DNA of 32,091 nt, from assembly GCA_003696605.1 (NCBI GenBank), contig RFGV01000163.1, forward strand, positions 1 to 32,091, given 5' to 3'. Shown one piece after another: positions 26,016-32,091 of this stretch. Position 1 is the stretch's first letter, and every line of letters starts with the position of its first letter. The notes beneath the pieces are model-generated. The model searched no databases. It was given only the letters and a program-made list of their open reading frames with translations, and was not told where the DNA came from. The DNA comes from Chloroflexota bacterium. GTDB lineage: Bacteria; Chloroflexota; Anaerolineae; Promineifilales; Promineifilaceae. A program made the translations under genes and the position numbers.

Positions 26016-27221
26016 TTATTCTGTCGCTGTTTGCACACGCACCAGTTTATGGGCAACTTGCCGTAATTCGGCCGTTATCTGGCTATCAGGCACATTTTCC
26101 ACCAACGGCACACCTTTATTAGCCGCTTGTGCAATCTCTCGGGGTGGAACAGGAATGTTAGCCAGCATAGAAAAGCCAAGATATGCTTCCACAGCTTGTC
26201 GGGGCAGGGTTTTGCCAGAACTAAAATTAAGCAAAAGCGCACTAAGTGTTGTATGCGGGAATATCATTGTTTTTAACTGCTCCAGTAGTTGCCGGGCAGA
26301 AGTCAGGGCTAACCGTTCTGGCGGCAGACAAACAACGATATGATCTGCGTGCTGAATAAATGGACGAGTGCAGGTTGTTAATCCCCGCCCCCCATCAATG
26401 ATGACATATTGACCAGGTTGGATAAGCAAGTCAGCCAAAACATCAATCTCTGATTCTGAAGGCCATATCATTGGCTCATGAACTTGTGGTTTGGCCAGAA
26501 AAAGTTGCAAGTTGCGATTATACTTGACAGCCAATCGTCTCAGTTGTTCCTGCATCATTGGTTCTGGCATTCCAACTAACGACTGGAGTCCGGCTGGTAC
26601 TTTTTGGTTTAGATACAATCCAACATGCCCTTGCTGCCAATCCATATCAACAAGCGTAGTAGATAACCCCATTTGGGCAATCAGCAGTGCCAGATTGATA
26701 GCGGCCGTTGTTGTGCCGGCTCCCCCGCGCACGCCTAACAGCATAATTACCCGGCCTTCATCAGGCAAAGCCATTGTTCCCAAAAATGGCTTTTCTTCTT
26801 TGTGGCTGGCTGCCGGTGTCGCCTGTTCTGCATTCGCCGACATTTTTTTGCCCCGACTTTCCAGTAATGACTTAACCCGTTCAATCAATTCTACGGGTTC
26901 GGTTGGTTTGGTTAAATAATCGTCTGCCCCCGCGTCAAAACCTGCCAGTTTTTGGTCTGCTTCATCCAATGCGGTAAACATGATCACTGGGGTGTCGGCT
27001 AATTCTGGATTGGCGCGGATGCGTTGGCATACTTCGCGCCCGTCCATTTCTGGCATCATTACATCCAGCAGGATCAAATCGGGATGTTGTGTTTCAGCCA
27101 GCGTTAATGCTTCTCGTCCAGACTGGGTAGCAATTACCTGAAAGCCTTGTTGCTCCAGGACACGGCGAATAATGTTTAGGGTTTCGGGATGGTCGTCAAC
27201 TAATAGTAGTTTGTATGACAT
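26016..27221 (-). CDS. Response regulator receiver fused to a CpaE/TadZ-like ATPase domain
   Basis: 401 residues. The receiver domain (1-122) is complete: acidic pair Asp 9 and Asp 10, phosphoacceptor Asp 53 in LLDVMMPEMDG, FTALDE, and Lys 105 in LTKP. A polar linker (about 123-155) leads to a MinD/ParA-like domain. Its nucleotide loop reads GVRGGAGTT (163-171), where both the signature lysine and the P-loop lysine are replaced, as in CpaE/TadZ proteins. VDMDWQQGHVGLYL and IIDGGRGL follow. CpaE/TadZ proteins help localise type IV/Tad pili, but no tad or pilus genes are in the window. The likely input is the GAF kinase two genes downstream. The start lacks a good ribosome binding site and lies 16 bases after the SCO1664-like gene. 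Confidence 0.88.
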   Translation of the reverse strand: MSYKLLLVDDHPETLNIIRRVLEQQGFQVIATQSGREALTLAETQHPDLILLDVMMPEMDGREVCQRIRANPELADTPVIMFTALDEADQKLAGFDAGADDYLTKPTEPVELIERVKSLLESRGKKMSANAEQATPAASHKEEKPFLGTMALPDEGRVIMLLGVRGGAGTTTAAINLALLIAQMGLSTTLVDMDWQQGHVGLYLNQKVPAGLQSLVGMPEPMMQEQLRRLAVKYNRNLQLFLAKPQVHEPMIWPSESEIDVLADLLIQPGQYVIIDGGRGLTTCTRPFIQHADHIVVCLPPERLALTSARQLLEQLKTMIFPHTTLSALLLNFSSGKTLPRQAVEAYLGFSMLANIPVPPREIAQAANKGVPLVENVPDSQITAELRQVAHKLVRVQTATE

Positions 27222-27237
27222 AGGCGTTTAGATTTGA

Positions 27238-27984
27238 TTAAACGGGTGGCCATGGATAGTGTCGCCCAGGACCAGGTTGAATAAATGTTTGTTGTTGAAT
27301 TTGTTTTGCCAGTCTGTTTTCCAGTGCGTTTAGTTCGGCAGGGGAAAGCAGGGTTTCGAGTTGTCGTTGCCAGGGTTGCCCGGCAGTATGCCAGCGTTGT
27401 TGGAATTGTTTGAGGTCTTGCATCAGGTCTGATGGTATTGGTTGCCCGGCAAATTCCCAAATAACTGTGCGTAATTTGTAGTCGGTGTGAAAGCAAACGC
27501 CATGATCGATTGCCCAGAGGCGATCGGGGGTGTTGTTTTGTTGTGGCTGGCGCAAAACATGGCCGCTTTTGCGGTCGGCGTTGTTGATGATGGTGTCGAA
27601 AAGCACAATTTTTTGTACTTGTGTTCGCAGTTGGGGGTCGCCCTCAAATGTAAAGTAGTGATTTTCGGGGTCGTGTTCGATGAATAGTTGGACGGAGCCT
27701 ATGCCGTGGGGGCCGGTACGAATGACGGTGGGTGGGACGATGTGCCAGCCGATGGCTTCGCTGATAATCCAGGCGGCTCGTTCGCGTTGGCAGAGTGTTC
27801 CATGGGGGAAGTCCCACAACGGCCGTTCTCCCCGTCGCGGTTTATAAACGGCCGAAACCTCTACCCCATCATGGCAAACTCGCACCAGAAAGGTGTAATT
27901 GGAGCTCCAGGGTAACAACCCTTCTACTTCCAATTCGCCTACCTGTAAAAGCTGTTCCAATTCGGCCAGACTCATTGTTATCAC
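27238..27984 (-). CDS. SCO1664-family protein (PI3/PI4-kinase-like fold)
   Basis: 248 residues. Features of the family are FLVRVCHDGVEVSAVYKPRRGERPLWDFP near the start (possible ATP-binding lysine in VYKP), LCQRERAAWIISEAIGW, and the catalytic-like FDTIINNADRKSGHVL and WAIDHGVCFH, which resemble the catalytic and metal loops of phosphatidylinositol-kinase-like enzymes. The substrate is unknown. The frame begins at GTG 27984, where the motif ACGGCCGT plus G forms the start codon and GGAGAA lies just upstream; ATG 27975 is the alternative. It is the third gene of a conserved trio with DUF3090 and a histidine phosphatase. Confidence 0.83.
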   Translation of the reverse strand: MITMSLAELEQLLQVGELEVEGLLPWSSNYTFLVRVCHDGVEVSAVYKPRRGERPLWDFPHGTLCQRERAAWIISEAIGWHIVPPTVIRTGPHGIGSVQLFIEHDPENHYFTFEGDPQLRTQVQKIVLFDTIINNADRKSGHVLRQPQQNNTPDRLWAIDHGVCFHTDYKLRTVIWEFAGQPIPSDLMQDLKQFQQRWHTAGQPWQRQLETLLSPAELNALENRLAKQIQQQTFIQPGPGRHYPWPPV

Positions 27985-28005
27985 GGCCGTTTCTCCACCA
28001 CCCTT

Positions 28006-28521
28006 TTAATGTGTGTGTCCGTTTCGTTGCGGACAAAAATGACCATCCGGGTCTATTGGTGCCCCACAGTTACCACAGATCGGCCGTCCGGCCTTCACCA
28101 CTTCATAAATATGAGGAATAATTGCTTTAATTTGTGCCCGTGTTGCCCAAAAGCTGACAACATTCGGTTCCTCATCTTCACCCACCAGCTCATACGCCAC
28201 CACGACAACCTGATCGGTATCTTCATTATAGCCTAACCCCATATTTCCCACTCGAAACAGGGCATTTACCGGCTCACGCAACCGCATATCTGTCCATAAC
28301 GGCTCCTGTTCTGGTGTGGCAGTTGCGGGAAATTTTTCTTGCAATTCAACCAATAGCGATTCAAAGCTATTGGCTAGCATAATTGCCTGTTCTTTTTCGA
28401 TGATTAACGACACTACCTCTGGCCCCCGTCCCCCTTGTAGATAAAACACACGTTGTCCGGGAGGGCCAATTGTACCGACTGTTAAAAAGGATACGGGGTT
28501 TAATTCTATATGCCGCGCCAT
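28006..28521 (-). CDS. DUF3090 family protein
   Basis: 171 residues. The N-terminus matches the family: MARHIELNPVSFLTVGTIG, then GQRVFYLQGGRGPEVVSL and the C-terminal FWATRAQIKAIIPHIYEVV. The end has a small zinc-ribbon-like motif CGNCGAPIDPDGHFCPQRNGH with three Cys and two His. The function is unknown. In Actinobacteria it accompanies the SCO1664-like and MSMEG_4193-like genes, and the same order is seen here with a 21-base gap to the former and a 160-base gap to the latter. I see nothing recognisable in the 160-base gap. Confidence 0.88.
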   Translation of the reverse strand: MARHIELNPVSFLTVGTIGPPGQRVFYLQGGRGPEVVSLIIEKEQAIMLANSFESLLVELQEKFPATATPEQEPLWTDMRLREPVNALFRVGNMGLGYNEDTDQVVVVAYELVGEDEEPNVVSFWATRAQIKAIIPHIYEVVKAGRPICGNCGAPIDPDGHFCPQRNGHTH

Positions 28522-28681
28522 TCTGTGAACTGTCCTTTTTTGTTTCGTTTTCTGGCAATCTATCGCACTCTGTCTTGTTCACATTATACAGCGTTCTTAC
28601 CATTGTTGCTGTTTGTTATGGTCGCTTTATATCAAATATCTATGAAGCGCATATTCTGCCAGCTTGCCAACAAACCGTTTG

Positions 28682-29368
28682 TTAAGTAGATGTATCCACC
28701 CCATCTTTTTCTTTCGGGGGGGCTTCATCTGTCACTTTTTTATCTTCTTCTGGGGCAGGTAAACGAAGTGGACCATCGTCGTTTAGTCGCAATACGCGCA
28801 CGCCACCGTTGGGGAATAAGGCCAGCACGCTGACCGATGCCGGAGAAATAACTATTCGCTGGAACAAGTCCATGTGAACACCCAAATAATGGGCTAATAT
28901 GAGTTTGATCAGATCTGCGTGGGAAACGATGACTATTGTTTGTTTGGGATGTGCAGCGGCAAGGGTTTCCAGAGCGCGTACTGCCCGGTATTGTACCTGA
29001 TGTAATGATTCGCCTTCGGGGAACTGAAACCGGCTAGGGAAGAATTGAACGGCGCCCCAAGCTTTCTTTTTGGCGAGTTTTTTTATTTTTTTGCCTTCCC
29101 ATTTGCCGTACCGAACTTCACCAATATCTTCCAGGGGGATGACGGGGAGTTGGTGGGTTTCGGCAATGTAAACGGCCGTTTCCATGCACCTTGTTACCGG
29201 GCTGCTATAAACGGCATGGATGGTCAAATCTGCCAAACGGTTTGCTGCTGCCTGGGCTTGTTTACGGCCGTTTTCATTCAGGTGGACGCCTGGAATCCAG
29301 CCCGCCAGCCGCTTCTTCTTCACCCAATCATTTTCGCCATGCCGTACCAGGATTATTGTAGTTGTCAT
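28682..29368 (-). CDS. Histidine phosphatase (MSMEG_4193-type phosphoglycerate-mutase-like)
   Basis: 228 residues. The RHGE motif gives catalytic His 10 (LVRHGENDW); VYSSPVTRCMETA holds the second Arg, GKWEG the family acid region, and SHAD gives His 150. The C-terminal 30 residues are charged and disordered. The best match is the MSMEG_4193 group that accompanies SCO1664 and DUF3090. The substrate is unknown; a phosphatase beside a kinase-like protein suggests they may act on the same phosphate group. It starts 92 bases after the M23 peptidase gene. Confidence 0.9.
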   Translation of the reverse strand: MTTTIILVRHGENDWVKKKRLAGWIPGVHLNENGRKQAQAAANRLADLTIHAVYSSPVTRCMETAVYIAETHQLPVIPLEDIGEVRYGKWEGKKIKKLAKKKAWGAVQFFPSRFQFPEGESLHQVQYRAVRALETLAAAHPKQTIVIVSHADLIKLILAHYLGVHMDLFQRIVISPASVSVLALFPNGGVRVLRLNDDGPLRLPAPEEDKKVTDEAPPKEKDGVDTST

Positions 29369-29460
29369 ACGTTTATGTCCTGTTATAATGCCCGCTGTTT
29401 TCTATCCCCCTTGTGCGAATGATAGCAGATTTCCATACCCACGTAAAACCTGCCACAATC

Positions 29461-30930
29461 TTATGGGAACGGCACTTGAGTCCATTGTATGCCATTAACT
29501 GCCACGCCTTGCACGCGCAGGTCCCAATGTAAATGAGGCCCGGTGGAAAGACCGGTAGAACCACCAGCCGCAATAGGCTGACCAGCAACGACGAATTCCC
29601 CTGGCTGCACAAAAATATCAGACAGGTGAAAATAGGCTGACATCACCCCTAACCCGTGATCAATGATGACTGTATTACCACGTAGCTGAAGGGTGCCTGT
29701 GTACACAACAACACCGTTGGCTGGTGCCAAAATGGGTGTGCCAACTGTGCCAGCAAAGTCTACGCCAGTGTGGAAGATTTCTATTGGTCCGCCATTATAG
29801 GAACGGCCGTCTCCATATCGGGCAGTCACAATCGTGTTTGTAACCGGCATCTGAAACAGCCCATTCCACATCTGCTCCTCAGTAAATTGCGTATAAATGG
29901 TATGCAAAAACTCATCTTCCCTTTGCCGAATCTCTGGGGCCAGCAAGTCACCCATCTCTTCCGGCACAGTAATAGACTGGATTGTGTACTCACCAGCTTC
30001 CACCTTTATCAATTGTCGAAAAGGCGTCCAGGGGCGCGTTCCAGAGCCATTCAATTCGAGCGGATAGATGCCCGGTTCAGTAAAAGAATCCAGACCAACT
30101 AATGCCACAAAGCCATCTTCATAGGGTGTAAAGCGCAAGGTTTGTCCGGCTAATGAACCGGTGGGGACACCATCTTGCAGATTTTCGACGTAGATGGAGA
30201 GAGTGTTCCCGCGTACAAAAGGCAACGGCCGTATGCGCACATCTTTCCATTCCCCCGGCAACGAACGATATACCCCATCTGCGGGAATCCGTAACCGCTG
30301 CCCTGGCATCAGGTAAGCCGGCAACGAAAGCCCATTCATTTCGGCCAGCATCATTTCAGACAAAGCAAAGCGGGCAGCCACCATCGTCAATGACTCACCC
30401 GGCTGAACCAGATACGGCCGTCCTTGTAACGGCGCAGGCAAGGCCGAACCAGTCCGACTAATAACCACCAATCTTTGCCCAATCACCAAATCTTGCTCTG
30501 GATAAATCATCCGATTTGTGCGGGCAATTGCCTCAGGCGTAGTGAGAAACATTTCGGCAATGCCGGCGAGCGTATCCCCAGCCTGAACCGTGTAAACAGT
30601 GGCAACAGACTCTCCCTCGCCTCCTGGGATAATCAAAGATTGCCCCACATACAGCAAGTCGTTTTCATCAAGGTTGTTCACCAGAAGCAGTTCTTCAAGC
30701 GTAATGCCATAGTTCAGAGCAATGCTAATGGGTGTCTCACCTTCCTGAACAATGTGTGTCCGTAAAACAGGCTCTGGTACAGGTGTGGCTTCTGGGGTAA
30801 CTGTGGGGCCAGCAGTCTGTGCCAAAACAGGTAAAGGAAAAACGGCCGTTGTCCACAAACCAACCCCCAGCAATAACCCCATCCCAGCCCATCGGGCACG
30901 CCAGAAAATCCGTAAAACCCTAAACAACAT
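29461..30930 (-). CDS. Secreted LysM / M23 metallopeptidase (cell-wall hydrolase)
   Basis: About 489 residues from ATG 30930, which has GAGGGGAA just upstream; GTG 30942 would add four residues. A signal peptide (LRIFWRARWAGMGLLLGVGLWTTAVF, then VLAQ) is followed by three LysM domains for peptidoglycan binding: HIVQEGETPISIALNYGI, YTVQAGDTLAGIAEMF and YLVQPGESLTMVAARF. After a linker of about 130 residues comes an M23 domain with zinc ligands in HTGVDF and HLHW and the conserved GNTVIIDHG. It probably trims or remodels peptidoglycan outside the cell. Its start overlaps the DUF192 gene by 11 bases. Confidence 0.93.
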   Translation of the reverse strand: MLFRVLRIFWRARWAGMGLLLGVGLWTTAVFPLPVLAQTAGPTVTPEATPVPEPVLRTHIVQEGETPISIALNYGITLEELLLVNNLDENDLLYVGQSLIIPGGEGESVATVYTVQAGDTLAGIAEMFLTTPEAIARTNRMIYPEQDLVIGQRLVVISRTGSALPAPLQGRPYLVQPGESLTMVAARFALSEMMLAEMNGLSLPAYLMPGQRLRIPADGVYRSLPGEWKDVRIRPLPFVRGNTLSIYVENLQDGVPTGSLAGQTLRFTPYEDGFVALVGLDSFTEPGIYPLELNGSGTRPWTPFRQLIKVEAGEYTIQSITVPEEMGDLLAPEIRQREDEFLHTIYTQFTEEQMWNGLFQMPVTNTIVTARYGDGRSYNGGPIEIFHTGVDFAGTVGTPILAPANGVVVYTGTLQLRGNTVIIDHGLGVMSAYFHLSDIFVQPGEFVVAGQPIAAGGSTGLSTGPHLHWDLRVQGVAVNGIQWTQVPFP

Positions 30931-31312
30931 CTTTCCCCTCACCTTCCATTATAAAACGCACATGATCTCCCGGTTGCACCCGCGCCAGCAACGCCGGGTG
31001 TCCCTCAATCACGTAACGGGCAGGCTCGCGGGGCACATAAGAAAGCCGCCAGGACCGGGCTAAAACCGTGTCAACTACCTCATTCACCTCATTTACCCAA
31101 ATAACAGCCAGATCAAAAAAAACAAATAGCATATGAATGGCTGTGTTCAGGCGTCCTGCCTCCTTTTCTACCAACACCAATCCCTCATCCTGAGACAGGG
31201 CACGCCGCCAGGTAAACCCGCGCAACTTTGTGGCGAATGTGTCGCACCAACGGGCTCGCGGAATAAGGAGTTGACCACTTTCTACGTGTTGTATTTCACA
31301 CCATTTTGTCAT
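30920..31312 (-). CDS. DUF192 family protein
   Basis: 130 residues. The DUF192 pattern is clear: RGFTWRRALSQDEGLVLV, then the central strand HMLFVFFDLAVIWVNEV, VVDTVLARSW, and ARYVIEGHPALLARVQPGDHVRF. Many members are exported and have a signal peptide, but this one starts MTKWCEIQHVESG with none, so it looks cytosolic. The role is unknown. It overlaps the start of the LysM/M23 gene and follows the HD gene by 27 bases, so the three are likely one transcript. Confidence 0.9.
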   Translation of the reverse strand: MTKWCEIQHVESGQLLIPRARWCDTFATKLRGFTWRRALSQDEGLVLVEKEAGRLNTAIHMLFVFFDLAVIWVNEVNEVVDTVLARSWRLSYVPREPARYVIEGHPALLARVQPGDHVRFIMEGEGKDVV

Positions 31313-31339
31313 GGGTGGAAGTATAAAGCAGGCAAAGGG

Positions 31340-31909
31340 TTATGCAAGTGTATTTTGACGGCGCTGAAGCAGAAGTTCATAAACGGCCGTTGCTTCTGGA
31401 TAATAAAATGTCGCCCTTTTTTCCCAAAACTCTTGCAAAAACTGGTTACCTGTTTGCGCTTCATACACAATTGCCTGCAAATACATATCGAGGCGATCCG
31501 CATCATGCACCAGGCGAGATTCGGCCGTTTCCTCCTCGTGCAACGCTTCCCATAAACCCATCAACGCTTGCGCAGACGAATTTCCGTTCAAAATTTCGTT
31601 CATTGCTCGGCGCTCCACATCCTGCTTCACGCCCGCAGGCAAAAACCGCCATGCCGGCGTAGGAATATCCGTCGTCAACCCTTCAGGCAAGTCATGCAAA
31701 GCCGCCATAGCCAACGCACGCCCCAAATCAATTGGCTCTGATATGACTTGCGCCAACACCAACGTGGCAAACACCACACCAAAACTATGCGCGGCCACAT
31801 TTTCTGCATCGGCAATACCCCGCTGTACCCAACCAGTACGCTGGGTACGCTTAAGCTGATTCCCATGTAAAAGTACATTCAAAATCTGTTCCGCACTCAT
31901 CGTTTTCAT
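31340..31909 (-). CDS. HD-domain phosphohydrolase (YfbR-like 5'-nucleotidase)
   Basis: 189 residues from ATG 31909. ATG 31900 is an equally good start, since GGGAGGAA lies just upstream of both. An open frame continues up to 32062 but its residues are unlike the family. The metal residues are His 41 (AENVAAHSF), His 72-Asp 73 (LHDLPE) and Asp 136/138 (HDADRLDM), the HD layout of YfbR-type enzymes that dephosphorylate deoxynucleoside monophosphates. It is the first gene of the long minus-strand run. I found no convincing promoter in the 180 bases upstream, which hold an ACGGCCGT copy at 31983. Confidence 0.85.
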   Translation of the reverse strand: MKTMSAEQILNVLLHGNQLKRTQRTGWVQRGIADAENVAAHSFGVVFATLVLAQVISEPIDLGRALAMAALHDLPEGLTTDIPTPAWRFLPAGVKQDVERRAMNEILNGNSSAQALMGLWEALHEEETAESRLVHDADRLDMYLQAIVYEAQTGNQFLQEFWEKRATFYYPEATAVYELLLQRRQNTLA

Positions 31910-32091
31910 TTCCTCCCAGGAAGTTTCTAAACGCTCACTATTTTCAGGGCAAATTGAACTTGTGAATGGTAACGGCAAACAAACGGCCGTGCCAACAAAC
32001 GCACACAATGTATCCAACTTTACTCCCAATTTGTTCCTTTTTGCTTGACAACTACATAGCAAGTAAGTTACCGTGTAAGCATATATAAACC

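Larger units (their letters stand above)
882..31990. repeat. Dispersed highly iterated palindrome ACGGCCGT (about 50 copies)
   Basis: Hand-read positions of the first base: 882, 1042, 1437, 2094, 2348, 3494, 3530, 3596, 4004, 4265, 5010, 5767, 7192, 7964, 7984, 9189, 9271, 9768, 10504, 10820, 11411, 12839, 12963, 14056, 15315, 15620, 16019, 16791, 17699, 19771, 21154, 21274, 21700, 21874, 22113, 22511, 23136, 24005, 24206, 24875, 27819, 27983, 29172, 29264, 29803, 30225, 30414, 30842, 31383, 31983. Many extend to AAACGGCCGTTT. Variants beginning T or G (for example 2591, 12227) add about ten more. In coding regions all three frames are used (Thr-Ala-Val, X-Gly-Arg, Arg-Pro). Confidence 0.95.

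Noticed and set aside
32045-32091. Promoter at the right edge (TTGACA at 32045-32050)
   Set aside because: No -10 box at 16-18 bases; TATATA at 32082 is about 31 bases away, and any gene it served would lie outside the window.
1-32091. CRISPR array, insertion sequence, prophage or integrated element beside tRNA-Glu
   Set aside because: No regularly spaced repeats, transposase, integrase or duplicated tRNA 3' end were found; the only repeat is the dispersed palindrome.

Overview
The window is a 32 kb piece of a bacterial chromosome carrying ordinary housekeeping and accessory genes. I see no phage, transposase, CRISPR array or plasmid function. The best guess for the host is a member of the Chloroflexota, possibly near the Anaerolineae. 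The reasons are a bacterial Elp3, an F420-type LLM flavoprotein, the SCO1664 / DUF3090 / MSMEG_4193-type phosphatase trio otherwise typical of Actinobacteria, and medium GC content. This is inference from gene content, not a phylogeny.

Layout, left to right. (1) Positions 1-3955, plus strand: the end of a polysaccharide deacetylase, a two-pass membrane protein, then a folate cluster of a pteridine-reductase-type SDR, an alpha/beta hydrolase, folB and folK. (2) 3994-7078: a DUF1990 protein (minus), a second alpha/beta hydrolase (plus) and alanine racemase (minus), the last two converging on a strong bidirectional terminator. (3) 7079-10967: a promoter, a tandem glycine riboswitch with its own terminator, then gcvH and single-chain gcvP of the glycine cleavage system. 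(4) 11002-16052, minus strand: tyrS, a MoxR ATPase / VWA (CoxE-like) pair and a double-GNAT acetyltransferase. (5) 16181-16321: tRNA-Glu(TTC) with a clear promoter and terminator. (6) 16538-22428, plus strand: a tight operon of LLM oxidoreductase, Elp3, a PCMT-like methyltransferase and a membrane-tethered solute-binding protein. (7) 31909-22406, a long minus-strand run: HD phosphohydrolase, DUF192, LysM/M23 peptidase, histidine phosphatase, DUF3090, SCO1664-like protein, a response regulator-CpaE fusion, a sirtuin, a GAF histidine kinase, thioredoxin reductase and a TPR protein.

The most unusual signal is not a gene. The palindrome ACGGCCGT, often extended to AAACGGCCGTTT, occurs about 50 times by hand count, where about 0.5 would be expected by chance. 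It lies in all reading frames, on genes of both strands and between genes, much like the cyanobacterial HIP1 element. At many copies the strand composition also changes: the + strand is G-rich or neutral to the left and strongly C-rich to the right, whichever way the gene points. The clearest case is non-coding, between gcvH and gcvP. I propose that these sites mark positions where a strand-asymmetric process such as breakage and resection, repair or replication starts or ends. That mechanism is untested.
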